From: Mycolicibacterium sp. lyk4-40-TYG-92 | Lineage (GTDB): Bacteria; Actinomycetota; Actinomycetes; Mycobacteriales; Mycobacteriaceae | Assembly (NCBI RefSeq): GCF_030209435.1 | Contig: NZ_JARVRX010000003.1 | Span: forward strand, 434,001 to 498,000 | Length of the DNA stretch: 64,000 nt | Direction: 5' to 3' | Shown here: in pieces, positions 1-8,101 of the stretch | Position numbering within the stretch: position 1 is the stretch's first letter | Layout of the letters: each line of letters begins with the position of its first letter | Notes under the pieces: generated by a model | Database searches by the model: none | What the model saw: only the letters and a program-made list of their open reading frames with translations | Told to the model about the DNA's origin: nothing | Made by a program: the position numbers and the translations under genes

Positions 1-113
1 ACCGTGGACTGCTCGCGGCTCTAGCCGCGGGCGAGGTGCCGGAGGGGCTGTTGACGGTGCTCCGCAGAACGGCCGGCATTGCTACCGCACTCCTCTCGGC
101 GACCGGGACATGA
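1..113 (+). CDS. 3' end of an unidentified gene (cut by the left window edge)
   Basis: An open frame runs from the window edge to a TGA at 111-113. It encodes an Ala/Leu-rich helical tail that ends in LLSATGT. Its stop overlaps the ATG of the next frame (ATGA at 110-113), the usual sign of translational coupling in an operon. Too little is present to name a family. It could also be chance open frame in GC-rich DNA. Confidence 0.35.
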   Translation, partial: RGLLAALAAGEVPEGLLTVLRRTAGIATALLSATGT

Positions 114-547
114 GCACCGGCGCGACGTCCGGGCTCGAGCCGGCACGTGTCGCGCGGGTCTTCCGAAATGACTTGGCGGAGCTGGAGTTTCCGAATGTCC
201 AGGGCTTTGGCGACGCTGCGGTGTCGTTGCATCCGATCCAAGTCACCGATCGCCGGCGACCGCCGGCACGTTATCTCGTGACAGACGGTGATTGCCGGAA
301 GGGGAAACCGTGGGTGATCGACGCGATCACACAGGTTTGCGTGTTGTTGGCCATGAGCGCGGCCGCCCGCCAGGAACGCCGTTGGGTCGAGGAACGATTC
401 CTGCGGGAAGCGTCGCTTCTGCTGGGCGACGGCGACCACGCCGCTGCCAGTCGATGGCCCGTTCGTTGTAGAGCTCCATCACGTCCAGCGCCGAACATCC
501 GGCGCGGCCGATTGGTCGCTACTGACCACGACCAGACGCAACGATAA
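110..547 (+). pseudogene. Probable decayed PucR/CdaR-like regulator fragment
   Basis: The 145-residue frame starts at an ATG that overlaps the previous stop. Residues about 60-112 (a VLLAMSAAARQERR-type helix followed by FLREASLLLGDGDHAAAS) resemble the end of the N-terminal part of PucR/CdaR-type regulators, where a helix precedes an LL-x-GD-x-x-A stretch. After about position 440 the frame turns into Arg/Pro-rich sequence typical of out-of-frame DNA. The +1 frame from about 440 reads LPVDGPFVVELHH, which would fit the continuation of such a protein, and it stops near 709. No C-terminal helix-turn-helix follows. I therefore read it as a frameshifted, truncated remnant. The family match is tentative. 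Confidence 0.3.
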
Positions 548-888
548 CTGCCGTCGCGCAGCTTGCTGGCGGGTGCAGAGGTCGTTCCGTCACCTGACGC
601 AAGTAGCGCGCAGGCATGGACTTGGCTCGCCGACTAATACGGCCGAATGCCGTCGGCGTTCAAAGCGTCTAACGAAGAAATGCCAAAACTCTGAGACAGA
701 ACTCTGATGAAACCACGTGAGACAACCTGCATCACCGCTGGCCACGTGACCGACCGAGGTCACGAAATCTGAGACCCTACGCACAACGCCACCTCGAATG
801 CAGGGAAGTGGCAAGACGTAGGAGCCGTCCTGACGACTCGCGCCTACGCAGGGTTGGTGTCGGGTGACATGCGCCGCGCCTGGGGCGT
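548..888. other. Gene-free stretch with short direct repeats
   Basis: No convincing gene is seen. The middle part is more AT-rich than the rest of the window. It carries TGAGAC three times (692-697, 718-723, 770-775), AACTCTGA twice (687-694, 700-707) and CCACGTGA twice (713-720, 742-749). These could be the scar of a mobile element or regulator sites of a lost gene. No terminal inverted repeats or transposase fragment could be recognised. Confidence 0.4.
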
Positions 889-932
889 GTTCATACCCAA
901 ACGAAGCTGACGAATTCGTTGGCGGTGTGAAC
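889..932 (-). terminator. Imperfect hairpin downstream of the marR-type gene
   Basis: The arm GTTCATACCCAAACGAA (889-905) pairs with TTCGTTGGCGGTGTGAAC (915-932), leaving a 9-nt loop with one bulge and two mismatches. It lies 26 bp beyond the stop of the minus-strand MarR gene. There is no T-tract, which is common for mycobacterial terminators. Termination is inferred only from its position. Confidence 0.35.
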
Positions 933-958
933 AGTGAACGGTGCAGCGCCGCGGTGAG

Positions 959-1405
959 TCACCTGCGCTGTTCGAGCGTCGTGGTGAATCGCTCGAGTGA
1001 GGTCGCGAATTGTTCAGCTTCGGTGCCTGGCCACGTGCTGAGCATGTCGTCGAAGACTTGGCTGAGCGATCGGCGCATCGTGGCTATCGCCTGGTGCCCA
1101 GCTTGCGTCAGTTCGAGCCGGATTGCCCTGCGGTCCTGATCATCTGCGGCGCGGCGGAGAAGACCGGCATCCTCGAGCCTGCTCGCGTAACGGGTGGTGG
1201 CTGTGCGGTCCAGGCCGATGGTCGTGGCGAGTTCGGTGGCGGTGGTGGGTCCCACGCGGGCTAGGCCCGATAACACCGGATACGTCGTGGCGTCGACGCC
1301 GTCGACTCCGGTGACCAGCTGGTCGTAGAGGTACGTCCTGGTGCTGCGCAGCAGCAGCCGGCCCAGTTGTGCCTCGACCCGCGCGCCTCGAGTGGTGGTA
1401 GCCAT
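959..1405 (-). CDS. MarR-family transcriptional regulator
   Basis: This 148-residue protein has the size and layout of MarR dimers. It shows an N-terminal dimerisation helix, a winged helix-turn-helix (TTATELATTIGLDRTATTRY, about residues 52-71) and a wing containing DQDRRAIRLELT (the D-x-R motif, about residues 88-99). It should bind a palindromic operator and be released by a small ligand. The ATG at 1405 is chosen over upstream codons because it gives the usual family length, and a TATCGT -10-like box sits 6 nt upstream, so the mRNA may be leaderless. It diverges from a small gene across an 85-bp spacer with a strong inverted repeat. Confidence 0.9.
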   Translation of the reverse strand: MATTTRGARVEAQLGRLLLRSTRTYLYDQLVTGVDGVDATTYPVLSGLARVGPTTATELATTIGLDRTATTRYASRLEDAGLLRRAADDQDRRAIRLELTQAGHQAIATMRRSLSQVFDDMLSTWPGTEAEQFATSLERFTTTLEQRR

Positions 1406-1450
1406 GCACACACGATACGTGCAGTCAGCACGCAGTTCTGTTACCGTGAC

Positions 1451-1475
1451 ATATGTGTGCAAATGGCACGCATAT
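1451..1475. promoter_or_regulatory. Inverted repeat, probable MarR operator
   Basis: Arms ATATGTGTGC (1451-1460) and GCACGCATAT (1466-1475) are inverted with one mismatch around a 5-bp spacer. A related half-site (GATACGTGC, 1414-1422) lies next to the MarR start. The site is 15 bp upstream of the small gene at 1491, as expected for control of a divergent pair. Confidence 0.6.
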
Positions 1476-1490
1476 ACGGAAGGGGTTCCG

Positions 1491-1760
1491 ATGTCCGAAC
1501 CACGTGCGATCAGTCCGGCAGATGTGCTCGCAGACGACGTGAACAGTGCAACGCTGAACGGCACCACGGTCCGCAAGGGTTCGGTCGCTGCGTTCATCGC
1601 CAACGCCAAGCTCTTCGAGTCGCTGGCTCCAACCGACCCGAGCTACTCAGAGGTGGAGGCGCAGCTTCGAGAACTGGCCTCTGCCCTGCAGGCGGTCGGC
1701 GTGCTCGACGTGTTCACCCCCCGCGCTTCCGCTATCGCCGCGCTCATCGAGCGGGACTGA
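1491..1760 (+). CDS. Small conserved-type protein of unknown function (89 aa)
   Basis: The ATG at 1491 follows GGAAGGGG at 1478-1485, giving 89 acidic, largely helical residues with no Cys and no signal or membrane segment. I do not recognise a family. A stretch of short hydrophobic helices (SVAAFIANAKLFESL, then VEAQLRELASALQAVGVLDVF) suggests a compact helical bundle. Divergence from the MarR gene across an inverted repeat suggests it is the regulator's target. Base composition and codon use match its neighbours, so it is probably a real gene. Confidence 0.65.
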   Translation: MSEPRAISPADVLADDVNSATLNGTTVRKGSVAAFIANAKLFESLAPTDPSYSEVEAQLRELASALQAVGVLDVFTPRASAIAALIERD

Positions 1761-1899
1761 CCGGCATCCGGCTCGCCGAGAGTTCGGCCGATTTGGCTCG
1801 ACCTGCGTGACGGCCGACACGTCAATGGGGCCGATGTGAGCCCAAACACCATGCAGGTGAACAGGTTTCGGGAAGCCGCCGATGCAGCGTTTAATGACA

Positions 1900-1914
1900 G
1901 GGCGCTTTGCGCCC
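1900..1914. other. Short GC-rich hairpin before the mce-like gene
   Basis: GGGCGC (1900-1905), TTT, GCGCCC (1909-1914) is a perfect 6-bp stem with a 3-nt loop. It lies 19 bp before the ATG of the Mce-like gene and about 140 bp after the 89-aa gene. It may terminate upstream transcription or affect the leader of the mce-like mRNA. Confidence 0.3.
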
Positions 1915-1933
1915 GAGTCAGCATGGAGGTGCG

Positions 1934-3211
1934 ATGGCGGGTCCCAATTCGACGGAAGACGTCGATGGGTTGTCACCACCGCCGATCGCCGAGGGGCAGG
2001 TCCACGCCCCGCTGAACCCCGACCGGAGCCCGCCGTACCGGGCGGTCGCGGTGGGAATGGTGCTGTTCGCCGTGCTGGTGCTGGCACTGACCTGGTCCCA
2101 GTTCCGAGGCTATTTCGACACCAAGGCCGCGCTCTATGTGGTGTACAACCGATCCGGATTGTCGATGGATACCGGTTCCAAGGTCACCTACAACGGGGTG
2201 CCGATCGGCCGGTTACAGGCAGCTGAGGCCCAGAGCAGCAGTGACGGCCACACTCAAGCCAAACTCATCCTCAGCGTCGACCCGCAGTATCTGAGTCTGC
2301 TGCCCCGCAATGTGGACGTGAAGCTGTTGGCCACCACCGCCTTCGGCAACAAGTACATCTCGTTCACCTCGCCCCCGAACCCGTCGACGCAGCATCTCCA
2401 AAGTGGTGACGTCATCAACGCCAGCGGCGTCACCACCGAGTTCAACACGCTGTTCGAGACCATCACCGCGATCTCCGAGCAGGTCGACCCGATCAAGTTG
2501 AACGCGACACTGACCGCGGCCGCGCAGGCCCTCGACGGGTTGGGCGACAGGTTCGGTCAGGCGTTGGTCAATGGCAATGTCATCCTGGCCGACCTGAACC
2601 AGCGGATGCCGACCATCCGGCACGACACCAAGGCCCTCGCCGACCTGACCGAGGTCTACGCCAACGCGTCGCCGGATCTGTGGGACGGCCTGAGGAATGC
2701 CGTGACCACCGAGCGCACCCTCAACGACCAGCGCGGCACCATCGACCAAGCGCTGATGTCCGCGGTCGGGTTCGGCAACACCGGCGGCGACATTCTCGAG
2801 CGCGGCGGCCCCTACCTGGTCCGTGGCGCCGAGGACCTGCTGCCGACCTCCCGGCTGCTGGACAAATACAGTCCTGAGCTCGACTGCCTGTTCCGCGGTT
2901 TCGCTGCCGGTGCGCCGGCCGCGGCCAAGGGCCTGGGCGGTAACGGTTACTCGTTGGCGATGCACATGGAATTGGTCGGCACCGCCAACGCCTACGTGTA
3001 TCCGGACAATCTCCCACGGATCAACGCCTCGGGCGGTCCGATGGGTCGGCCGGGGTGCTGGGTAGTCACCAAGGACATCTGGCCGATGCCCTACATGGTG
3101 ATGGATACTGGCGCGTCGATCGCCCCGTACAACCACTTCGGCTTGGGCTCGCCGTTCGCATCCGAATATGTCTGGGGTCGTCGAGACGGCGAGAACACCA
3201 TCAACCCCTGA
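1934..3211 (+). CDS. Orphan Mce-family protein (MceA type)
   Basis: The 425-residue protein has an N-terminal cytoplasmic tail and one membrane anchor (AVAVGMVLFAVLVLALTW, about residues 37-54). The MlaD/MCE domain (about 60-140: GLSMDTGSKVTYNGVPIG, later LLATTAFGNKYISF) follows, and then the long helical C-terminal domain of MceA-F proteins. Family members assemble as periplasmic substrate-channelling subunits of lipid or sterol importers driven by the MceG ATPase with YrbE permeases. Neither YrbE genes nor MceB-F are nearby. The start at 1934 is chosen because GGAGGT (1925-1930) lies just upstream; a TTG at 1907 is the alternative. It resembles MceA subunits most closely. Its partners must be encoded elsewhere, or it acts alone. 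Confidence 0.85.
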   Translation: MAGPNSTEDVDGLSPPPIAEGQVHAPLNPDRSPPYRAVAVGMVLFAVLVLALTWSQFRGYFDTKAALYVVYNRSGLSMDTGSKVTYNGVPIGRLQAAEAQSSSDGHTQAKLILSVDPQYLSLLPRNVDVKLLATTAFGNKYISFTSPPNPSTQHLQSGDVINASGVTTEFNTLFETITAISEQVDPIKLNATLTAAAQALDGLGDRFGQALVNGNVILADLNQRMPTIRHDTKALADLTEVYANASPDLWDGLRNAVTTERTLNDQRGTIDQALMSAVGFGNTGGDILERGGPYLVRGAEDLLPTSRLLDKYSPELDCLFRGFAAGAPAAAKGLGGNGYSLAMHMELVGTANAYVYPDNLPRINASGGPMGRPGCWVVTKDIWPMPYMVMDTGASIAPYNHFGLGSPFASEYVWGRRDGENTINP

Positions 3212-3253
3212 CTCGAGTTTCGCCCCGCCGGCACAGGCTTTGTCCCGGTGCCG

Positions 3254-4120
3254 CTACCGGCGCGCGCGCATCCAGTGCACCAGACCCACAGCGTCATCGC
3301 CGGACAGCTCGACGCCGAAGGTCTCGGCCAACAATGCGGGCACGTCGCTGATCTCGACGTCACGGGTCGAGCACGATCCGTCGGGATGCGTTGTGGTCCA
3401 GGTGGTTCCGTCGAGCACGTGCTGGACGTCGGCGGCAAACCGTTGAACGAATGGCCGGGTGGTGAACGGTGATCTCGGTGAGGTCGACACGAAGTGGTTG
3501 GCGACGGCGTAGTCGATCGGATACTGCGGGTCGAGCGTGAAGGCGTGCCGGTCGAGCCAGCCGACCGTGCCGTCGACGCTCGACCGCTGCCACAACTTCC
3601 ACTCGTCTGGATGGAACACCTCGGTGTCGAAGCCGAGCGGCGCACGGGACAGTCGCAACTGCCAGCCGTCTTGATCGACCTCGTCACCGGCGATGAGCTC
3701 GATGGGTTCGAGGGGTCCGCGGCCGAATCCGACGTCACACAGCCAGCGCCGATTGTCATCGAATTCGACAACGATCAACGCGTGCGTGCGCGGTCGCGCG
3801 GTTGCCTCCGCGCCCAGGGTGACGCGCCCGGCGAGCGCGGTGAACCGGAAACCCAGTCGCTCCAGTGCCGCCGCGAACACCGTCACATGCTCGTAGCAGT
3901 AGCCACCACGGTTGTGCCGAATCATCTTGTTCTGCAAGGTTTCCAGGCCGAGGATGATCGGCCGGCCCAGCATGATCTCGAGATTCTCGAACGGGATCGA
4001 CGTGGTGTGGGCCCGGTGCAGCGCGGCCAATGTCTCGGCTGTCGGAAGCCGCTCGCCGTCGAATCCGATCCGCGTCAGGTAAGCATCAAGGTCGAGTTCG
4101 TCGCCCTGCCAAGTGGTCAC
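3254..4120 (-). CDS. nat: Arylamine N-acetyltransferase
   Basis: The enzyme transfers an acetyl or propionyl group from acyl-CoA to arylamines, hydrazines (isoniazid in mycobacteria) and related amines by a ping-pong mechanism. The 288 residues match the family. The catalytic triad is visible: Cys75 in RGGYCYEH, His113 in RTHALIVV and Asp129 in LCDVGFG. In M. tuberculosis nat lies with sterol-catabolic hsa genes; none are adjacent here. It is convergent with the mce-like gene and lies 35 bp downstream of a TetR gene on the same strand, so the two may be co-transcribed. Confidence 0.95.
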   Translation of the reverse strand: MTTWQGDELDLDAYLTRIGFDGERLPTAETLAALHRAHTTSIPFENLEIMLGRPIILGLETLQNKMIRHNRGGYCYEHVTVFAAALERLGFRFTALAGRVTLGAEATARPRTHALIVVEFDDNRRWLCDVGFGRGPLEPIELIAGDEVDQDGWQLRLSRAPLGFDTEVFHPDEWKLWQRSSVDGTVGWLDRHAFTLDPQYPIDYAVANHFVSTSPRSPFTTRPFVQRFAADVQHVLDGTTWTTTHPDGSCSTRDVEISDVPALLAETFGVELSGDDAVGLVHWMRARR

Positions 4121-4155
4121 AGGCCCACGATAGCCAGGACCCGACAGGTGCGCCC

Positions 4156-4770
4156 CTATGAGGGTTTGCGCGAGGCGGCGTCGACTGCGGGCAGGTAGAT
4201 GAGGTCGACCAGCTCGGCGAGCATGCTGGGCGCAATGGTGTTGTGCGCAAACAACAATTCATTGCGCATGAGCGCCAGAATGCTCGTTGCGACGCGGTCG
4301 GCAATCCTGGCCGGCCCGATTTCGCCTCGATCTCGCGCGGCATCCAACGCGCGGCGAATCGTGTGATCCGATTGTGCGGCCACCTTCGTCTGGAAAGTCT
4401 CCAGGGTCGCTTCATCGGCTTCGGCGATGAGCTTGCGATAGGTGTCGAGGCCGATCTGCTGCCACTGAGTGACCAGGGATTTGACCATGACGAGGATGTC
4501 GTCGCGAAGGTTCTTCGACGACGTCACGTCGAACGGTGTGGTGCGAAGCGTCGGCAGCGCGTCGGTGACCATTTGTGCGCGAGAACGATAGCGGCGGTAA
4601 AGAACTGGCTTGCCCGTCTTTGCACGGCGGGCGACGCCTTCGAAGGTGACGCCGGCATACCCGTGATCGGTCAGCTCAGCCCACGTGGCATCGCGGATGG
4701 CGGACAGCAGCGCGTCGTCCCGGCGTCGTGACACCGGCTCGGACGCTACGGCCGCTTCTCGATTAGACAC
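4156..4770 (-). CDS. TetR-family transcriptional regulator
   Basis: This 204-residue TetR protein has its DNA-binding domain at residues 17-65 (GVTFEGVARRAKTGKPVLYRRY). The C-terminal part resembles TetR_C domains of the AcrR/YxaF type and should bind a ligand. The GTG start at 4770 lies 7 nt after a TAAGAT -10 box (4778-4783, minus strand), predicting a leaderless mRNA. It diverges from the CMD/metallo-hydrolase operon over a 100-bp spacer with a long palindrome, so it probably represses itself and that operon. Confidence 0.9.
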   Translation of the reverse strand: MSNREAAVASEPVSRRRDDALLSAIRDATWAELTDHGYAGVTFEGVARRAKTGKPVLYRRYRSRAQMVTDALPTLRTTPFDVTSSKNLRDDILVMVKSLVTQWQQIGLDTYRKLIAEADEATLETFQTKVAAQSDHTIRRALDAARDRGEIGPARIADRVATSILALMRNELLFAHNTIAPSMLAELVDLIYLPAVDAASRKPS

Positions 4771-4803
4771 GTTGCGTATCTTAGCCGCCCACGCTACGGT
4801 GAA

Positions 4804-4826
4804 ATAGGAAACGCTCCGTATCCTAT
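4804..4826. promoter_or_regulatory. 23-bp near-perfect palindrome, probable TetR operator
   Basis: Outer arms ATAGGA (4804-4809) and TCCTAT (4821-4826) and inner arms ACG/CGT form a 23-bp palindrome with only two mismatched symmetric pairs. It covers the likely -10 box TATCCT (4819-4824) of the rightward operon. A half-site of the same type (CGTATCTTA, 4775-4783) covers the -10 of the tetR gene itself. Confidence 0.7.
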
Positions 4827-4870
4827 GAGCGCCGCCGAGACAGACCCCTTTGAAGTGAAGGTGAGGATTC

Positions 4871-5437
4871 GTGGCTGTTCAACTGCCAAGCGTCGAGGAC
4901 CTCGATCCCGGGCAACGCGAGGTCTATGACCTGTTTCCGGCCAACCTGTCGCGGGGTTTGGTCATGACCAGGGCCAGCGCGAAGCCGTATATGTCACTGG
5001 GGCTTTCGTTCCGTACCGGCGCGCTGTCGGCGGAGACTCGGGAGTTGGTGATCCTGCGGGTCGGTGCGGTGACGAACGCTCCGTACGAGATCCATCACCA
5101 CGTGCCCGAGGCCCGGGCCGCCGGGGTGTCGGATTCACTGATCGACGACGTCCTGTCGGGGGCCACCTCGTTCAGGGAGCGGCGCGTCGATGTGCTCGTC
5201 GCGTTCGTGGATGACCTGCTGGCTCAGATCAAGGGCGCCGGGGCGGGCATAGATGCCATGCGGGAATTGTTCTCGGACAACGAAATTGCCGAAGTGACGC
5301 TGCTGGTCGGCCATTATGTGATGACCGCGATGTTCATCAAGACCCTTGGCATCGTTCCCGAAGAGCCTGGCTCCGCGACCATCCTGGCGGACGCGACAAC
5401 CAAGCTGCACGACGAACGAGCGAAGGACGGACGATGA
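4871..5437 (+). CDS. Carboxymuconolactone decarboxylase-like protein (AhpD fold, Cys-free)
   Basis: The 188-residue helical protein carries the CMD core (RELVILRVGAVTNAPYEIHHH, about residues 57-77), where helices stack into trimers or hexamers. AhpD-type family members use a C-x-x-C pair for peroxide or disulfide chemistry. The whole protein here has no cysteine, so a redox role is unlikely and a lactone or decarboxylase-like role fits better. The GTG start at 4871 follows AAGGTGAGG (4858-4866). It overlaps the next gene by 4 bp (ATGA), so both products are made together. The palindrome upstream suggests control by the divergent TetR protein. Confidence 0.8.
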   Translation: MAVQLPSVEDLDPGQREVYDLFPANLSRGLVMTRASAKPYMSLGLSFRTGALSAETRELVILRVGAVTNAPYEIHHHVPEARAAGVSDSLIDDVLSGATSFRERRVDVLVAFVDDLLAQIKGAGAGIDAMRELFSDNEIAEVTLLVGHYVMTAMFIKTLGIVPEEPGSATILADATTKLHDERAKDGR

Positions 5438-6390
5438 CCGACGTAATCCCTTTCGAGGAAGGACTATTCGATCTCGGCGGGGGAGCCCATGTCTTCCTCT
5501 CCGGTAATGAAGCCCTTGGGTTGGCCAACGCCGGCCTGGTGGTGAGCGCCGGTGAAGCGCTGGTTATCGACACGCTCTACGACGTACAACATGCGCGGGC
5601 CATGTGCGCGTACATGGACGAACTGACCAGGTCTGCGCCGGTGCGGTATGTCTTCAACACTCACACCGACGGTGACCACTTCTTCGGCAATCAGGTGTTC
5701 TCCGCCGATACCGAGATCATCACCACCGAGGCTGCCAGTGCGCTGATGACGCAGGAACACGCTGACCTGACGACGAAACTGCTGAACACCGATACCAAGC
5801 CGGGCGGCCCGCTGCAGGCTCTCGCCCCACTTGGGCAGCCCTTCGACTTCTCCGAGGTGCGGGTTCGCGCCGCCGACACCACCTTCAACGGTGAGAAGGC
5901 GTTGCGGGTGGGCGAAGTCGACGTCGAACTCCACGAGCTGGGCCCGGCACACACCGTGGGCGACGCCATCGCTTACCTCCCCGCGCTGGGCGTGCTCTAC
6001 GCCGGAGATCTGCTGACGCACAACCCCGTTGCGGTCACCTGGTCGGGTTCGATCCCGAATTGGATCACAGCGCTCGAGCGCATCCGTGCCTTCGGAGCTC
6101 AGAAGGTCGTCGCCGGGCACGGTCCCGTCCTGATCGGGCCGGAGATCAACGCGGCCATCGATCGCGGAATCCGCTTCTGGTCCAGCCTGCACACCGATGC
6201 GACGCGCCTCTACGACCAAGGCGTACCGGTGGCCGAGGCGGTCGCCCGCATGGACATTCGAAACTATCCGGAAGCCGTTGCGACACTGCCAATCATCGTC
6301 ACCGCGATCTATCACGAACGCGACCCCGACATCCCGTACCTGGACCTGACGCAGGCCATCGAATCCATCGCCGCGCAACTCGCACACTGA
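5434..6390 (+). CDS. MBL-fold metallo-hydrolase
   Basis: The 318-residue metallo-beta-lactamase fold hydrolase carries the metal motif H77-T-D-G-D81-H82 (a HxDxDH variant of HxHxDH), a further His in GPAHTVGD (about residue 171), the bridging Asp in YAGDLL and a final His in AGHGPV. A two-zinc (or iron) centre that opens lactones, thioesters or similar bonds is expected. With the CMD-like partner overlapping by 4 bp, the pair could act in sequence on a ring-cleavage lactone. The substrate is unknown. No signal peptide is present, so it is cytosolic. Confidence 0.85.
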   Translation: MTDVIPFEEGLFDLGGGAHVFLSGNEALGLANAGLVVSAGEALVIDTLYDVQHARAMCAYMDELTRSAPVRYVFNTHTDGDHFFGNQVFSADTEIITTEAASALMTQEHADLTTKLLNTDTKPGGPLQALAPLGQPFDFSEVRVRAADTTFNGEKALRVGEVDVELHELGPAHTVGDAIAYLPALGVLYAGDLLTHNPVAVTWSGSIPNWITALERIRAFGAQKVVAGHGPVLIGPEINAAIDRGIRFWSSLHTDATRLYDQGVPVAEAVARMDIRNYPEAVATLPIIVTAIYHERDPDIPYLDLTQAIESIAAQLAH

Positions 6391-6457
6391 CGGTGACGCG
6401 AGCATGTTGCCGGCCTCGGCGCACCCGTCGCCGGAGAGTTGAGGCCATCGGGTGGTC

Positions 6458-6488
6458 TTGACTCTCCCGTAAGGGGAGACATCAGACT
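6458..6488 (+). promoter_or_regulatory. MerR-type promoter with 19-bp spacer
   Basis: A -35 box TTGACT (6458-6463) and a -10-like box CAGACT (6483-6488) are separated by 19 bp. The spacer holds the inverted repeat TCTCCC (6463-6468) / GGGAGA (6474-6479). This over-long spacer with a central dyad is the hallmark of MerR-activated promoters. The predicted transcription start falls on the GTG at 6495. Confidence 0.7.
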
Positions 6489-6494
6489 GAGCAG

Positions 6495-7313
6495 GTGACC
6501 CCGGCGCTGTCTATCGGAGACTTCTCCCGCATGACGCAGTTGTCTGTCAAGACGCTGCGGCACTACCACGAAGTGGGCCTGCTCGAACCCGACCGGGTCG
6601 ATCCGGCGACGAGTTATCGCTATTACTCGCCTGAGCAGGTGGCTCGTGCGCAAGTGGTACGCCGGTTGCGCGAACTCGGCATGCCTGTCGCCGACGTCCG
6701 CGCGATGCTGGCATCTGAGCCGACCGACCGCAAGCTCCTCATCGGCAGGCATCTGGAACGGCTCGAAAATCAGCTTGCCGCAACGCAAAGCGCGGTCGAA
6801 TCGTTGCGAGCAATCCTGGACCACCCGGACTCGGCCTCCCGCATCGAGCACCGGAGCGTCGGTGAGACGACGGCAGCCGCGATCTCGGCGACCGTCCCGC
6901 GCGACGATCTCGTGTTCTGGTGGCAGGGTGCCGTGGGCGAGTTGCGCGCGATGGTGGCCGCAGACCAGCGACTCAACCCGACTGGTGCACCAGGCGCGTT
7001 GTTCGGTTACGACATTTTCGCCTTCGACCACGGCGAGGCGACAGTCTTCATCCCGGTGGACGGAGAGGTGCGGGCAGTCGGCCGGGTCCGGCCGGCGACG
7101 ATTCCAGCCGCCGAACTGGTTGTCGTCCGCCACTACGGACCGCACGACGATGTCGACCTCGACTACAGCGCACTCGGCGAATACGCGACGCACCACGAGA
7201 TCAGTATCGAAGGCCCGCTACGCGAGTACTACGACCGGTTCTCCTGGGACACAAGCGATTCGGATCAATGGGTGACCACCTTGTGCTGGCCGGTCTTCAG
7301 GGCGGCCGCATGA
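6495..7313 (+). CDS. MerR-family regulator with GyrI-like effector domain
   Basis: The 272-residue protein has a MerR winged helix at residues 4-75 ([20 protein letters not shown], then [13 protein letters not shown]). A coiled-coil dimer helix follows (about 80-118), and then a GyrI-like small-molecule domain (about 120-272, ending [12 protein letters not shown]). This is the layout of BmrR/TipA-type activators that sense hydrophobic or cationic compounds. The GTG at 6495 coincides with the predicted transcription start of a MerR-type promoter, so the mRNA is probably leaderless and autoregulated. It overlaps the SDR gene by 4 bp. Confidence 0.9.
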   Translation: MTPALSIGDFSRMTQLSVKTLRHYHEVGLLEPDRVDPATSYRYYSPEQVARAQVVRRLRELGMPVADVRAMLASEPTDRKLLIGRHLERLENQLAATQSAVESLRAILDHPDSASRIEHRSVGETTAAAISATVPRDDLVFWWQGAVGELRAMVAADQRLNPTGAPGALFGYDIFAFDHGEATVFIPVDGEVRAVGRVRPATIPAAELVVVRHYGPHDDVDLDYSALGEYATHHEISIEGPLREYYDRFSWDTSDSDQWVTTLCWPVFRAAA

Positions 7314-8086
7314 GCGCGCTGACGGGCCGTCGCGCGGTGGTGACCGGCGGCACCAAAGGCACCGGGGCGGCGATCGTTCGGCGGCTACGGTCAGCAGGTG
7401 CGCACGTGACGGCGGTGGCTCGGCACCGGCCCGATGTCGGCGACGAACTGGACGCAGACGATTTCATCGCCGCGGACCTCGCGTCGGGCGCGGGTGCCGC
7501 AGCGGTGGTGGCCCATGTTCGCGACAGCGGCGGCGTGCAGATCCTCGTCCACGTGGCGGGCGGGTCTGCCGCCCCGTCGGGCGGTTACGCAGCGCTTACC
7601 GATGACCATTGGGCTGACGAACTCAACCTCAATTTGCTGGCTGCCGTCCGCCTGGACCGGGCACTGCTGCCGCTGATGCTCGATGCGGGCGGGGGTGCCG
7701 TCGTTCATGTCGGATCGATCCAGAGCCGGATGCCGCTCTATGACGGCACACTCGGGTACGCCGCGGCGAAGGCTGCGCTGCGCGCCTACAGCAAGGGCCT
7801 GTCGAATGAGCTGGCGCCCAGGGGCATTCGCGTCAACACCGTATCGCCGGGGTTCATCCAAACGAGCGCGGCCGACGCACTCATCGACCGGATCGCCCTG
7901 GCTGCAGCGGGCAGCCGTGACGCGGCGCTGGAATCGTTGATGGCCGCGCTCGGAGGGATCCCGCTGGGCCGGCCGGCGCAACCCGAGGAGGTGGCGGAGG
8001 TCGTCGGCTTCCTGGTGTCTGACGCAGCGTCCGCCATGGTTGGCGCCGATGTCGTCGTCGACGGCGGCACGGTGCCGACGGTTTAG
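7310..8086 (+). CDS. Short-chain dehydrogenase/reductase
   Basis: This 258-residue classical SDR has the Rossmann motif VTGGTKGTG (about residues 11-19), catalytic Ser in VGSIQSR, and Tyr and Lys in YAAAKAA. The C-terminal part ([10 protein letters not shown]) is typical of FabG-like oxidoreductases. It should interconvert an alcohol and ketone with NAD(P)H. The ATG at 7310 overlaps the MerR stop, so the enzyme is the direct target of that regulator, perhaps for detoxifying its ligand. The substrate is unknown. Confidence 0.9.
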   Translation: MSALTGRRAVVTGGTKGTGAAIVRRLRSAGAHVTAVARHRPDVGDELDADDFIAADLASGAGAAAVVAHVRDSGGVQILVHVAGGSAAPSGGYAALTDDHWADELNLNLLAAVRLDRALLPLMLDAGGGAVVHVGSIQSRMPLYDGTLGYAAAKAALRAYSKGLSNELAPRGIRVNTVSPGFIQTSAADALIDRIALAAAGSRDAALESLMAALGGIPLGRPAQPEEVAEVVGFLVSDAASAMVGADVVVDGGTVPTV

Positions 8087-8101
8087 GCCTACCGTGGCCG
8101 C

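Noticed and set aside
687..775. Possible insertion-sequence end
   Set aside because: The short direct repeats lack paired terminal inverted repeats, target-site duplication or a transposase fragment.
2551..2559. Single GTTCGGTCA inside the mce-like gene
   Set aside because: There is no second half-site 21 bp away and no promoter box, so it is a chance occurrence within coding sequence.
3229..3253. CGGCAC/GTGCCG stem between the convergent mce-like and nat genes
   Set aside because: The stem is only 6 bp with a 13-nt loop and part of it may lie in the nat reading frame, so it is too weak to call a terminator.
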